A stretch of 38,876 nt of DNA from an uncultured Coriobacteriaceae bacterium (GTDB lineage: Bacteria > Actinomycetota > Coriobacteriia > Coriobacteriales > Atopobiaceae), in NCBI GenBank assembly GCA_902766835.1, contig CACXFC010000201.1, forward strand, positions 1 through 38,876, written 5' to 3'. A program made the position numbers and the translations under genes. Positions 24,800 to 33,795 of the stretch are shown piece after piece (position 1 is the first letter of the stretch; every line of letters begins with the position of its first letter). The notes under the pieces were generated by a model that was not told the origin of the DNA, made no database searches, and saw only the letters and a program-made list of their open reading frames with translations.

Positions 24800-27424
24800 A
24801 TGTCTGATACGACCACAGAGCATTCCATGCCACGCGTGCACCCGCTGCGATGGCACGGGATCATGGCGTCGGAAACCTTGGCGGCCCAAAGGGCTGGCGT
24901 CATCATGTTCAGCATCATGTGTGTTGCCATGGTGGCCATGCAGCTCAACTATCTGGTGGTGGGCAATGCGCACATGATTGTGGTGCTTGCGCCCATGGCG
25001 CTGTGCGCGCTGTTGAACGGCACCGTCTCCGCCTTTGCCATAGGGGCAACCGCAGGATTGGCAGAGCTGATTCATGCCACATACCTGCCGCTTGACTACT
25101 ACGAGAAGTACTTTACGGTGCCTACCAATTCCGTCGTCCTCTTTGCGCTGTCAGGACTTGTGCTGGGAGTGCTCTTCTGTCTTTGGGACTACCGGTTCAA
25201 AGACACGCGAGGATGGCGCCGCAGCGTGGCCTTGGCAGCGTGTTGTGCGCTCGGCTCGGCTTTCTTCACGGTATTCTTTCACTGGAGCGCCTACCTCATC
25301 AATTCCTTCTTGGACATAGAGCTTCCTCAGGACCTGCTCACTCAGCTCACCGGTTCGCATGAGATATTCTCCCAATGGTTGGCTGACTTTGGGCTCATGG
25401 CGATCGTAACGCTTGGAGCCGACCAACTCCTTCTACGCTATAGGGCCTCGAAAAGCGAGAGGACCATCCGCACGACCTTCCAGGGATGGTTGGCCGTAGT
25501 GATGACCGTGGCCTACATGGTAAGTGGAGCCATAGGCTACACGAGCATCTCAGGGGCCTGTCTGCAAGAGGCTGACCGGAACATGCTGGGAAGGCTCGAG
25601 TATCTTGCCGGGCAGCTGTCAGAACGCGATAAGATGCTCGATGGCATAGCGCGTCGCACCAAGATCTTGCCGACCATTTTGGAAGAAGTGCATGCTTCCT
25701 CCATGGGTGGTGTGGCTACGGGCATCGATTTTGGCAGCGAGAACCTGAGCATCATCGCCGAGGACGGGGTGATTGTCTCTTCGAGCGAGCCGTCCTATGT
25801 AGGCAGGAGCTTTGAGGACGTCGTAGGCGCAGGCTTGCTGGGTGGGTTTAGCGAGGACCTCTATGATGCCAAGCGGGCAAGCGAATGGGATATGGGCGGC
25901 GGCCATCTTTCCTACATGCGTGCCTCCGAGCTTGGCTATGCGCGCCTGAGCCGTTCCGGAACCTACCAGCTTATGGTGGCGATGCCTTCCACCGAGGTCT
26001 TCCGCTATCGCGGCATTGCCATGGCGGCCGTTTCGGTGGCGTTCCTCGTGGTGTTCATAGCCGTCTATGTGCAGGCGGCGCAATTGCTTCAGAACGTGGT
26101 GGTACGCGGCTTCGAACAGACTAACGCGACGCTTTCGCTGATCACCAAAGGCGATCTCTCGCAAGAGGTTGACGTGCACGACACCGTCGAGTTCACCAAC
26201 CTCTCCGGTGGCATCAATGCCACCGTGCATGCCCTGCGCGACTCTATCGCCGAGGCCGAGACGCGCATCGACCGCGAGCTCAAGACGGCCAAGGCCATTC
26301 AGGCCAGCGCGCTTCCGCAAACCTTCCCGCCCTTCCCCGAGATCGACCGCTTTGACATCTACGCATCGATGAATCCCGCGAAGGACGTGGGTGGCGACTT
26401 CTACGACTTCTTCCTCATTGACGACCACACGCTGGGCTTTGTGATTGCCGACGTGAGCGGCAAGGGAATTCCGGCCGCCCTGTTCATGATGGCCGCAAAG
26501 ACCGAGATAGGCAATTACATGCTGAGTGGCATCGACCTTGCGCAGGCCATTCAGTCGGCAAACTATCACCTGTGCCAGAGCAACGATGCGGGCATGTTCG
26601 TGACGGTTTGGGCGGCGACGCTCGACTTTGTCACCGGCGAGCTCACCTTCGTGAATGCTGGGCACAATCCTCCGGCGCTGCGCCACGAGGGGGCCTGGAG
26701 CCTGCTTACCGACCGCAGCGGATTGATCCTAGGGACCTTTGAGACGGCAAAATACCGCTCGCACAGCATTACGCTGACACCCAACGACCAGCTTGTGCTT
26801 TACACTGATGGGGTAACCGAGGCATTCTCTGCGCAGGACGAGCAGTATGGCGAGGACAGGCTGATGGCTTTCTTGAACTCACATGCCCACAATCATCCGC
26901 ACGCGCTGGTTGATGGCTTGCGCTCAGACGTTTCCAGATGGGCGCAGGACACCGAGCAGTCCGATGACATAACGCTGCTCTCGCTTGAGTATGGCGTTGC
27001 GCCCGAGGTTTCCGGAACCATCACGGTACCCGCCACGATCGAGAACCTCAATGGCGTCATGAGCCTCATTCACGCAGAGCTGGCACGCAGGCTGTGCCCC
27101 ATCTCGGTGCAGAACCAGATAGACGTGGCGCTCGAGGAGCTCTTCGTCAATGTCTGCCGGTACGCCTATGCCAACGAGCCCGAGGTGGGAAACGTGCGCG
27201 TCGACTACGTGTACAACGCCTCGCCCAATGCCCTGACGGTTCAGCTGACCGACCAGGGCGTGCCCTTCGACCCGGTTGAGGCCTCCGACCCGATGCGCGC
27301 GTTCTCGGTCGAGGATGCTCAGGTTGGTGGTTTGGGTATATTCATGGCTAAGAAGTCCGTGGACGACCTAAGCTATATGCGCGACGGCGACTCCAACGTC
27401 GTTGCTTTCAGGAAGACATGGTGA
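24800..27424 (+). CDS. Membrane SpoIIE/RsbU-type PP2C phosphatase with RsbW-like ATPase domain
   Basis: 874-aa signalling protein. Residues 28-250 hold about six to seven transmembrane segments. An extracytoplasmic domain (about 255-400) follows, then another transmembrane segment (405-428) and a HAMP-like linker (430-495). The PP2C/SpoIIE domain (about 500-732) has metal-ligand motifs DVGGDFYD (529-536), ADVSGKG (550-556), YTDG (668-671) and SDDIT (721-725). The C-terminal HATPase (about 740-870) has E780/N784, DQGVPFDP (818-825) and GGLGIFMAKK (843-852), as in RsbW/SpoIIAB. The next gene is a STAS protein. One protein thus carries both opposing activities, dephosphorylation and possibly phosphorylation of STAS. 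Confidence 0.92.
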   Translation: MSDTTTEHSMPRVHPLRWHGIMASETLAAQRAGVIMFSIMCVAMVAMQLNYLVVGNAHMIVVLAPMALCALLNGTVSAFAIGATAGLAELIHATYLPLDYYEKYFTVPTNSVVLFALSGLVLGVLFCLWDYRFKDTRGWRRSVALAACCALGSAFFTVFFHWSAYLINSFLDIELPQDLLTQLTGSHEIFSQWLADFGLMAIVTLGADQLLLRYRASKSERTIRTTFQGWLAVVMTVAYMVSGAIGYTSISGACLQEADRNMLGRLEYLAGQLSERDKMLDGIARRTKILPTILEEVHASSMGGVATGIDFGSENLSIIAEDGVIVSSSEPSYVGRSFEDVVGAGLLGGFSEDLYDAKRASEWDMGGGHLSYMRASELGYARLSRSGTYQLMVAMPSTEVFRYRGIAMAAVSVAFLVVFIAVYVQAAQLLQNVVVRGFEQTNATLSLITKGDLSQEVDVHDTVEFTNLSGGINATVHALRDSIAEAETRIDRELKTAKAIQASALPQTFPPFPEIDRFDIYASMNPAKDVGGDFYDFFLIDDHTLGFVIADVSGKGIPAALFMMAAKTEIGNYMLSGIDLAQAIQSANYHLCQSNDAGMFVTVWAATLDFVTGELTFVNAGHNPPALRHEGAWSLLTDRSGLILGTFETAKYRSHSITLTPNDQLVLYTDGVTEAFSAQDEQYGEDRLMAFLNSHAHNHPHALVDGLRSDVSRWAQDTEQSDDITLLSLEYGVAPEVSGTITVPATIENLNGVMSLIHAELARRLCPISVQNQIDVALEELFVNVCRYAYANEPEVGNVRVDYVYNASPNALTVQLTDQGVPFDPVEASDPMRAFSVEDAQVGGLGIFMAKKSVDDLSYMRDGDSNVVAFRKTW

Positions 27425-27457
27425 CGGGGTAACCCGCCTAGAGAGAGGGATAGCTAC

Positions 27458-27760
27458 ATGAACATCACTACCGCAATCGATGGCGATACCGCCAAGATCA
27501 CCGTTGAGGGCAAGCTCTCGGTAACCACAAGCCCCGAGCTTGAGAGCGCCATCATGGGCCTGCCCGAGTCGGTCGTGCACTTCGACTTCGATCTTGCCGG
27601 CCTCGACTACATCTCCAGTGCGGGCCTGCGCGTGCTGGTTACCACGCAGAAGCTGGCCACGCACCGCGGCGGCAGCATGATTCTGCGCCACCCCGTGAGC
27701 GACGTCTACGATGTCTTCGAGATGACCGGCCTGACCGAGATCTTCACCATCGAGCAGTAA
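27458..27760 (+). CDS. STAS-domain anti-sigma-factor antagonist
   Basis: 100-aa cytoplasmic protein of the SpoIIAA/RsbV family. The phosphorylated serine lies in DYISSAGLRVL, Ser53 or Ser54. The rest fits the single STAS fold (VEGKLSVTTSPELESAI at the N-terminal strand-helix). It lies 33 bases after the phosphatase gene with a GAGAGAGGG ribosome site and is clearly co-transcribed. In the known scheme the unphosphorylated form binds an RsbW-type kinase and frees a partner such as a sigma factor. No such target gene is in the window, so the output is unknown. Confidence 0.94.
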   Translation: MNITTAIDGDTAKITVEGKLSVTTSPELESAIMGLPESVVHFDFDLAGLDYISSAGLRVLVTTQKLATHRGGSMILRHPVSDVYDVFEMTGLTEIFTIEQ

Positions 27761-27806
27761 GTGAGAGTCGGCGCCTGCCCCTAACGCTGAGTAAGGGGCA
27801 ATGGCG

Positions 27807-27902
27807 GAACAGCTAACTCCCCGGCACAAAAGTGTTCCCGTATGCGATTGCGCGCTTGCAACTGCATACGGGAACACTTACGTGCCGGGGAGTTAGCTGT
27901 TC
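27807..27902. repeat. 96-bp long inverted repeat (family 3, copy A)
   Basis: Arms of 39 bases (27807-27845 and 27864-27902) match at 37 positions, with an 18-base loop. The left arm begins GAACAGCTAACTCCCCGGCA and ends in CCCGTATGC. It sits between the convergent STAS and lipoprotein genes. There is no U-run after it. Confidence 0.95.
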
Positions 27903-27933
27903 AGTGCCGAGGAGCTGGGCGTTCCGAGTCCGC

Positions 27934-29364
27934 TTATTCGCCGGGCTTGGCGGGAGGTTCGCCGCCAGCGCTACCAGGGCCACCTGTGCCATCAGGCTTT
28001 GCAGGGGGCTCGCCGCCGGCGCCTCCGGGGCCGCCCTCACCGGGCATCCCACCGGGGCCACCTGTGCTTTCGGGCAGCGTGAACTCGATGGCCGAGCCGC
28101 TTGAGGAGGTGCCTGCCGTGTAGGCCTCTCCATTGACGTAGAGCGTGTGCCCGTTGAGGTCGATGGCGTCGGCGTCGCAGGTCAGGGCGCTGACATACGA
28201 GTCGCCGGTGAGCTTCCAGGTAGAGCCAGACTCAATCTCCACGTAGACCGCGCCCTCGTTGGCCGCATTGATGGCGCCCGTGTAGGCGGAGCCCTCCTTC
28301 AGGTACATGTTCAGCTCCGAGACGCTGTCAACCACGATGTCACCATCGAGGGTCTGCTTGCTGGCATTGAGCGTCACATGCCCGCCGTTTGAGCCCTCGC
28401 TGCCCCAGCCGGCTGCGGCAAGGCGTGCCAGTACGCCATTGGCATCCTGGTTGGTGATGGTCGCCTCGCTGAGGTTGATTGTTGCCACCGTGTTGTTCAC
28501 GAAGAACACGTCGCCGTTGGTGTTGGTGAGCGAGCCACCGTTCATGGTGAAGGATGCCTCGCCCTCGGCCGCATCGCCCGACATGGACTGATAGATCATG
28601 ACGGCCTGGTACCAGTCGCTCTTGTCGCTGTTCTTGGTGGTGTTCGAGGCGGTTAGCTCGACATTGTCGAGCGTGACGGAGTTCTTGCCCTCAACGACGA
28701 CTCCCTGCGAGGCGGTTGAGGTGAGCTTTGCATCGTGTACGGTGACGTCGGCGGTCGAATAGATGACGGGCGAACCGGTGCCATCTGTGGTGTAGGTGCC
28801 GCCGGTCACGTTTTGGGTGCCACCGCCACGGTCGGAGCGGATGGCTGCCGAGGAGTTGCCGGTGGTGTGGACGGTAAGGTCGGTGGCTTCGAGCGTTCCG
28901 CCGCCGGTGACCATGATGCCGCCCGAGCAGTTGCCCGTCGTGTCGATGGTCGAGTTGGCAATGGTGACGGTCGTGCCCTCCCCATACGAGAAGACGGCAT
29001 TGGCATGCGTGCCGTTTGTGGTGACGGTGATGTCGTCGAGGGCAAGGGTGGCGCCCTCCTCTGCGTAGACGGCGGCGTTGGTGCCATAGAAGTCGGCCTC
29101 GTCGCCATCCGCCTCGCCCGTCTTGGTCACATCGGTGGCGGTGTAGCTGGCCTGCTCGCCACTCACCGCAATGGCGTGACCGTTGTCTGTGTCGTCGGAG
29201 ATGGCCGTGCGCTCGGTGGTCTCCTCCTCTGCGGCAACGCCTTCGGTGCTGGTGTCAGTTGTCTGTGCGTTGGTTCCTCCGCAGCCGGTGAGGGCGATCG
29301 ACAGGGCAAGGGGGAGCGTCCAGAGCCCCGTTGCCAGACGAGTCATGTTCTTAGTGCCGTTCAT
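27934..29364 (-). CDS. Beta-helix-like surface lipoprotein
   Basis: 476-aa exported protein of unknown function. The signal peptide ends in the lipobox LTGC with Cys28 (ALSIALTGCGG). About residues 75-430 are Thr/Asn/Gly-rich with many short repeats of the form VTTNGT, TIDTTGN, GGTYTTDG, the pattern of a right-handed parallel beta-helix like those of adhesins and pectate-lyase-like proteins. The C-terminus has a Gly/Pro tail with two copies of GGPGxAGGEPPAKP. Codons begin at the ATG with GGAAGGAG upstream. It may bind carbohydrate or take part in adhesion; I see no catalytic motif. No sortase motif is present, in keeping with lipid anchoring. Confidence 0.8.
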   Translation of the reverse strand: MNGTKNMTRLATGLWTLPLALSIALTGCGGTNAQTTDTSTEGVAAEEETTERTAISDDTDNGHAIAVSGEQASYTATDVTKTGEADGDEADFYGTNAAVYAEEGATLALDDITVTTNGTHANAVFSYGEGTTVTIANSTIDTTGNCSGGIMVTGGGTLEATDLTVHTTGNSSAAIRSDRGGGTQNVTGGTYTTDGTGSPVIYSTADVTVHDAKLTSTASQGVVVEGKNSVTLDNVELTASNTTKNSDKSDWYQAVMIYQSMSGDAAEGEASFTMNGGSLTNTNGDVFFVNNTVATINLSEATITNQDANGVLARLAAAGWGSEGSNGGHVTLNASKQTLDGDIVVDSVSELNMYLKEGSAYTGAINAANEGAVYVEIESGSTWKLTGDSYVSALTCDADAIDLNGHTLYVNGEAYTAGTSSSGSAIEFTLPESTGGPGGMPGEGGPGGAGGEPPAKPDGTGGPGSAGGEPPAKPGE

Positions 29365-29568
29365 TGCGGCTCCTTCCCTAGACGGTGAGTCCATGGTAGG
29401 CGCAAGACCTTAAGGAACCTTGAAACGAAGCGAGCACATTTGTAGCACATGTAGCCAAAGTGTCTTTCAGGTTTGTCTGGTGGCTTTCTGGTAGAAACGC
29501 CTTCTCTGCATGGGCCCATTGGGTACCATCAGGGAAGGGTATTCGCGCGACCTTTGGTGGTGAGCAAT

Positions 29569-30459
29569 ATGGCCGTATTAAGCATCGGGTCGCTGAATTT
29601 GGACTACGTCTACTCGGTTCCTCACTTCGTGCAGCCAGGCGAGTCTCTGATTGCAACGGAGACTGCCGTGAAAGCTGGTGGCAAGGGCCTCAACCAAGCT
29701 TTGGCGCTCGCGCGTGCGGGGCTTTCCGTCGCTCATGTAGGGTGCATAGGGCATGAGGGCAAGGCATTGCGCGAGCTGCTGGTTGCCAACGGTGTGGACA
29801 CAACGCGCGTCGAAGAGGTCGAGGTTGCGCAGGGAACGGCCTTCATCCAGGTTGACAGCAAGGGCCAGAACTGCATCGTGGTGTATCCGGGTTCCAACCA
29901 AGCGCTTACGGAAGCCCAGGTAGACGAGGCCTTGGGCAAGCTGGATGCCGATGACTACGTGGTCATGCAAAACGAGACGAGCTGTGTGGCGCACATTCTG
30001 GACGAGTGCGCGCGCCGTCAGCTTCGCGTGGTATTCAATCCGGCTCCCTATTCGGCAGACATTGCAGCGATGGACCTGTCGGTGGTGGAGTGGCTGGTGG
30101 TGAACGAGACCGAGGCGGCTGGACTCACGGGTTCTGCCGACCCCGACGAGGCATGGGCCGTGCTTCACGACACGTGGCCTCACTTGGGCCTTGTCGTGAC
30201 GCTGGGCTCGAAGGGGTCCGTGGCATTTACGGGAGACAAGCGCAAGAAGCAGGCGGCCTACGCGGTTGAGACGGTTGACACGACGGCTGCGGGTGACACG
30301 TTCATAGGCTACTTCGTGGCTGGCTTGGTGGACGGGCTTTCGCTCTCAACCTGCCTGCGGCAGGCCTCGTGCGCGGCCGCGCTTGCTTGTACGCGCCCTG
30401 GGGCAGCGCCTTCGATCCCGCTTGCCCACGAGCTGCGCGCCCTCATGGAAAGCGAGTAG
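29569..30459 (+). CDS. PfkB-family carbohydrate kinase (ribokinase-like)
   Basis: Phosphorylates a sugar, probably ribose or a related pentose; 296 aa. The N-terminal signature is GGKGLNQALALARAG (37-51), of the ribokinase type. The C-terminal motif is DTTAAGDTFIGYF (237-249), with catalytic Asp243 and the anion-hole AAGD in place of the usual GAGD. The start is chosen at 29569 because GGTGGTGAG lies just upstream and the family begins MxVxSIGSLNxD at this point; the open frame continues 96 bases further upstream. No transporter or regulator is next to it, so the substrate is open. Confidence 0.88.
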   Translation: MAVLSIGSLNLDYVYSVPHFVQPGESLIATETAVKAGGKGLNQALALARAGLSVAHVGCIGHEGKALRELLVANGVDTTRVEEVEVAQGTAFIQVDSKGQNCIVVYPGSNQALTEAQVDEALGKLDADDYVVMQNETSCVAHILDECARRQLRVVFNPAPYSADIAAMDLSVVEWLVVNETEAAGLTGSADPDEAWAVLHDTWPHLGLVVTLGSKGSVAFTGDKRKKQAAYAVETVDTTAAGDTFIGYFVAGLVDGLSLSTCLRQASCAAALACTRPGAAPSIPLAHELRALMESE

Positions 30460-30475
30460 CAAACAGCAGGAGGGC

Positions 30476-30518
30476 CACCATTTCAAAGGGGCAAGGGTGT
30501 CGCCCCTTTGAAATGGTG
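30476..30518. repeat. Family 2 hairpin, perfect 17-bp stem
   Basis: CACCATTTCAAAGGGGC (30476) pairs perfectly with GCCCCTTTGAAATGGTG (30502), loop of nine. Same unit as the repeats at 997-1105. It follows the kinase stop by 17 bases. Confidence 0.93.
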
Positions 30519-30523
30519 CCCCT

Positions 30524-30568
30524 GAAGTGAAAAGGGAGGTGCCACTGGCCTGCAGTGGCACCTCCCTT
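30524..30568 (-). terminator. Terminator of the aldo/keto reductase gene
   Basis: AAGGGAGGTGCCACTG (30532) pairs perfectly with its complement at 30553, a 16-bp stem with a 5-base loop. On the minus strand TTTTCACTTC follows. It lies 26 bases after the reductase stop and may also stop the convergent kinase transcript. Confidence 0.75.
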
Positions 30569-30593
30569 CTGTAGCGTTGAGTTACCTGTGAGC

Positions 30594-31730
30594 CTACTCC
30601 AGCTCGTCGGCAATCTCGGCCAGGTACTCGATGATGGGCAGACGCTGCGGGCATGCCGCCTCGCACTGGCCGCAGCCGATGCAGTCGCTGGCGTTGACAC
30701 CGGCCTTCTCGGCAGTGCTCGTGTAGCGACGCTTGGCCTCCGCCTCGTTCTCAAAGATGAGCTTGCAGTTCATGGCCTTGAAGAAGTCGGGGATAGGGAT
30801 ACCCATGGGGCAGCCGTCGGTGCAGTAGTGGCAGCCGGTGCACTTGTACTGATGCACGCTGGCCAGCGCCTCCTGCGCGCGGGTGATGACAGCCTGCTCG
30901 TCTGTGCTCAGCGGCTGGAAGGAGCGCATGTAGCTGACGTTGTCCTGCACCTGCTCGAGGGTGGACATGCCGCTGAGCACGGTGAGCACGCCCTCCATGG
31001 ACGCCACGTAGCGAATGGCCCAGCTGGCGTACGAGACGTTGGGGTTGGCGGCGTCGAAGATCTCGCGCACCGTGCGCGGCGGGGTGGCAAGGCTGCCGCC
31101 CTTGACGGGCTCCATGACGGTGAAGGGAACGCCGTGGGCGCGGGCAACCTCGTAGTTGGCGCGCGCCTGGACGCTCGGCTCCTCCATGTCGGCGTAGTTG
31201 ATCTGCAGCTGGATGAAGTCGATGTCGGGGTAGGCGGTAAGCAGGCGCTCGAGGCGCTCGGGGCCGGCGTGGTACGAGAAGCCCCAGTGGCGAATGATGC
31301 CCTGCTCCTTGAGGCCGCGAATCCAATCCCACAGGCCGAAGTCATCGTAGGTCTGCTGGTTGTTGTCCTGCACCGCGTGGAGCAGGTAGTAGTCCAGGTA
31401 GTCGACGCCCAAACGCTCCATCGAGGTCTGCAGCTGAGCTTTGGTCTGCTCGGCAGTGGGGCTGCCCAGCCATGCGTTTGCCTTGGTGGTAACGGTGAAG
31501 GCGTCACGCGGATAGCGCTCTACCAGCGCCTTCCTGGTGGCAATCTCCGACTCGCCGCCGTCATAGACATAGGCGGTGTCGAAGTAGGTGAGCCCGGCAC
31601 CCATGAAGACATCCACCATCTGGCAGATCTGCTCCATGTCCATGGAGCCATCCTCGAGTTTGGGCAGGCGCATCATGCCAAAGCCGAGCTTTGGCGTGTC
31701 CTTGCCTAAATAGTTGTCTGCGTATGCCAT
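30594..31730 (-). CDS. Aldo/keto reductase with C-terminal 4Fe-4S domain
   Basis: 378-aa cytoplasmic oxidoreductase. The AKR barrel (about 10-270) carries catalytic Asp51, Tyr56, Lys83 and His118. A C-terminal ferredoxin-like domain binds two [4Fe-4S] clusters through CTGCHYCTDGCP (Cys297, 300, 303, 307) and CIGCGQCEAACP (Cys350, 353, 356, 360). This arrangement is widespread in anaerobes and suggests electron exchange with ferredoxin or NAD(P)H. The ATG at 31730 has GAGGAGAGGA upstream. The natural substrate is unknown. Confidence 0.93.
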   Translation of the reverse strand: MAYADNYLGKDTPKLGFGMMRLPKLEDGSMDMEQICQMVDVFMGAGLTYFDTAYVYDGGESEIATRKALVERYPRDAFTVTTKANAWLGSPTAEQTKAQLQTSMERLGVDYLDYYLLHAVQDNNQQTYDDFGLWDWIRGLKEQGIIRHWGFSYHAGPERLERLLTAYPDIDFIQLQINYADMEEPSVQARANYEVARAHGVPFTVMEPVKGGSLATPPRTVREIFDAANPNVSYASWAIRYVASMEGVLTVLSGMSTLEQVQDNVSYMRSFQPLSTDEQAVITRAQEALASVHQYKCTGCHYCTDGCPMGIPIPDFFKAMNCKLIFENEAEAKRRYTSTAEKAGVNASDCIGCGQCEAACPQRLPIIEYLAEIADELE

Positions 31731-31911
31731 GCGATCCTCTCCTCTCGCGAAGCCGATTGCCTCCCGCGGCAACCGACGTTTTTAGTTTATCAGACGTATT
31801 ACGTGGCCTTATTCGCCTCAGTGGGAAGCATCGTTCCTGCATGGGTTTCAGGTAAGATGTGCCTCGCTGGATACGGATGCAGACACATACTGGACTTGTG
31901 ACGAGAGGCGC

Positions 31912-32490
31912 ATGATGGCAAAGCTCTATTTCCGTTATGGCTCGATGGGTAGCTCGAAGACGGCAAACGCCCTGATGGTGGCCTACAACTACCAGGAGAA
32001 GGGGCAGCGTGCGCTTCTGGCCAAGCCTGCCTTGGACAACCGTGACGGTGACGGCATCATGGCTTCGCGCATTGGCCTGTCGAGACCCTGCATCTCGGTC
32101 GAGCAGCTGCTCGGCATGAGCGACGAGGAGATTAGGTCATACGACTGCATCATCGTGGACGAGGCGCAATTCTGCACCAAGGAGCAGGTGGCGTTTCTGA
32201 CTGACGTGGTTGATGTCCTTGAGGTGCCGGTCATCTGCTATGGCCTGAGGACCGACTTCCAGCGCAACCTCTTCGAGGGGTCGCTTTGGCTGATGGCGTG
32301 GGCAGACGTGATCGAAGAGGTGAAGACCGTCTGCTGGTGTGGGCGTGCGGCGACGTGCGTAGCACGCTTCGACGAGGACGGCGTCATGGTCACCGAAGGC
32401 AGCCAGGTACAGCTAGGCGGCAATGATTCCTATACGAGCGTCTGCCGCAGACACCACAAGCTAAAGGTCATTCGACAGCCGAAGGAGTAG
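31912..32490 (+). CDS. tdk: Thymidine kinase
   Basis: Type II thymidine kinase, 192 aa, makes dTMP from thymidine in the salvage pathway. The P-loop is GSMGSSKT (about 10-17). The Walker B and catalytic region is IIVDEAQFC (about 80-88), with the active-site Glu. The zinc ligands fit VCWCGRAAT and SVCRRHHK. Two ATG codons are adjacent (31912 and 31915); GAGAGGC is best spaced for the second, which would remove one Met. It stands alone with its own promoter in the gap after the divergent reductase gene. Confidence 0.95.
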   Translation: MMAKLYFRYGSMGSSKTANALMVAYNYQEKGQRALLAKPALDNRDGDGIMASRIGLSRPCISVEQLLGMSDEEIRSYDCIIVDEAQFCTKEQVAFLTDVVDVLEVPVICYGLRTDFQRNLFEGSLWLMAWADVIEEVKTVCWCGRAATCVARFDEDGVMVTEGSQVQLGGNDSYTSVCRRHHKLKVIRQPKE

Positions 32491-32516
32491 GGGCCCGGCA
32501 CAGGGCAGCTCAGGGC

Positions 32517-32533
32517 AATTAAGGGACACGCCC
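32517..32533. repeat. Half copy of the family 1 palindrome
   Basis: AATTAAGGGACACGCCC matches one arm of the family 1 palindrome; the other arm is missing. It lies between the stops of tdk and the convergent MazG-like gene. Confidence 0.75.
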
Positions 32534-32539
32534 CTACCG

Positions 32540-32866
32540 CTAGGCTTCGCGATTGATGGAGCGCTCGGCCGAGAAGCCCTCGGGGTAGCGCCGGCGTAGC
32601 TTTGCGATGTTGGTTTCGAGGATGTCGTCGAGGTCCAGCTCAAGCGCCGTTGCAGCCTCCGCCAGATACCAGGCGATGTCGCCAAGCTCTGTTGCCATGG
32701 CCTCCCTGTCGAGCTCATGGCCTTGGAACAGGTGCTTTTTCACCAGGTCTATTGCCTCGCCGCTCTCGCCGCAGAGCCCCATGACGGCATTGCTCAGCAC
32801 TTCGGTGGTGCTGAGGCTGGGATTGAGGGTGCGCATGGCAAGGCGCTGGTATTCGCTGGCGTGCAT
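32540..32866 (-). CDS. MazG-like nucleotide pyrophosphohydrolase
   Basis: Probable house-cleaning enzyme that hydrolyses nucleoside triphosphates to monophosphate and pyrophosphate; 108 aa, a single MazG fold. The metal-binding pattern EXXE...EXXD is seen as Glu34/Glu37 (GESGEAID) and Glu60/Asp63 (ELGDIAWYLA). The start ATG at 32866 has GGGGAG upstream. The frame stays open upstream to 33493, but that part overlaps the divergent HAD gene and is not coding. Its divergent neighbour is the HAD phosphatase. Confidence 0.88.
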   Translation of the reverse strand: MHASEYQRLAMRTLNPSLSTTEVLSNAVMGLCGESGEAIDLVKKHLFQGHELDREAMATELGDIAWYLAEAATALELDLDDILETNIAKLRRRYPEGFSAERSINREA

Positions 32867-32962
32867 GTATACTCCCCGGAAGTCTGTTGTTGGTCTGGTA
32901 TACGATAGCAGCTGTGAAGTGGCCTTGCGTCCGGCAGGGTTGCGCCGGGTGGAGAGGTGTGT

Positions 32963-33787
32963 ATGGGAACCCTGTACGTGAGCGATCTTGACGGAACGCT
33001 GCTGCGACGCAACCAGCAGACGTCTGCCTACACCAATCGCGTCATTAACCAGCTGGTTAAGCAGGGCCTGTGCTTCTCGTATGCCACCGCGCGCTCGTAC
33101 AGCACGGCGCGCCTGGTGACCAAGGGAATGGTGGCAGCGTTTCCGCTCATCGTGTACAACGGGGCCTTCATCCGCGACAACGCAAGCGGCGAGTTGCTCC
33201 ATACCTCCGCGTTTGAGCCCTGCGACGCTGAACGCATTGTGCGCGAGCTTTCGGGGCAAGGCGTGGCACCCATCGTCTACGAGATGATTGATGGGGCGGA
33301 GCGCTTCTCGTACCTGCCCGATGCCATCAACAGGCAAACGGCGGAGTTCATTGCGCTTCGCCAGGGGGACGGGCGCGACCGCAAGGTGTCGACACTGGAG
33401 GAGCTGCTGGTAGGGGAGGTCTTTTACTTCACATGCATTGGTGAGCCTCAGCAGCTGGAGCCCTTCTTCAGACGCTATCGCACGACGTTCCATTGCGTCT
33501 ATCAGCGCGACATCTACTCGGGCGAGCAGTGGCTCGAGATCATGCCGAAGACCACTTCAAAGGCCCATGCGGCGCGCCGGCTCAAGGAGCTGTTGGGCTG
33601 CGAGCGCGTGGTGGCCTTTGGTGATGGCCCGAACGACATCGAGCTGTTCGATGTGGCGGACGAGTCATATGCCGTGGCCAATGCGGTGCCCGAGCTGAAG
33701 TGCCGGGCGACGGCGGTCATAGGTTCGAACGAGGACGACGGCGTAGCCAAGTGGCTCGCCGAGCACGCTAACCCTAAGGGCAATTAG
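32963..33787 (+). CDS. HAD-superfamily (Cof-type) phosphatase
   Basis: 274-aa probable phosphatase. Motif I is VSDLDGTLL (Asp8, Asp10). Motif II is SYATARS near residue 37. Motif IV is AFGDGPNDIELFDVADESYAVANA (quoted in part) near 215-232, typical of Cof/YbjI-type proteins with a C2 cap. GGAGAGG is five bases before the ATG at 32963; an in-frame GTG two codons upstream overlaps that site and is unlikely. Substrate unknown. It is not closely similar to the HAD gene at 23794. Confidence 0.93.
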   Translation: MGTLYVSDLDGTLLRRNQQTSAYTNRVINQLVKQGLCFSYATARSYSTARLVTKGMVAAFPLIVYNGAFIRDNASGELLHTSAFEPCDAERIVRELSGQGVAPIVYEMIDGAERFSYLPDAINRQTAEFIALRQGDGRDRKVSTLEELLVGEVFYFTCIGEPQQLEPFFRRYRTTFHCVYQRDIYSGEQWLEIMPKTTSKAHAARRLKELLGCERVVAFGDGPNDIELFDVADESYAVANAVPELKCRATAVIGSNEDDGVAKWLAEHANPKGN

Positions 33788-33795
33788 GGGATGGT

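Noticed and set aside
32540-33493. 317-residue minus-strand frame including the MazG-like gene
   Set aside because: Only the last 108 residues are protein-like. The upstream part overlaps the HAD gene at 32963, and GGGGAG lies before the ATG at 32866.
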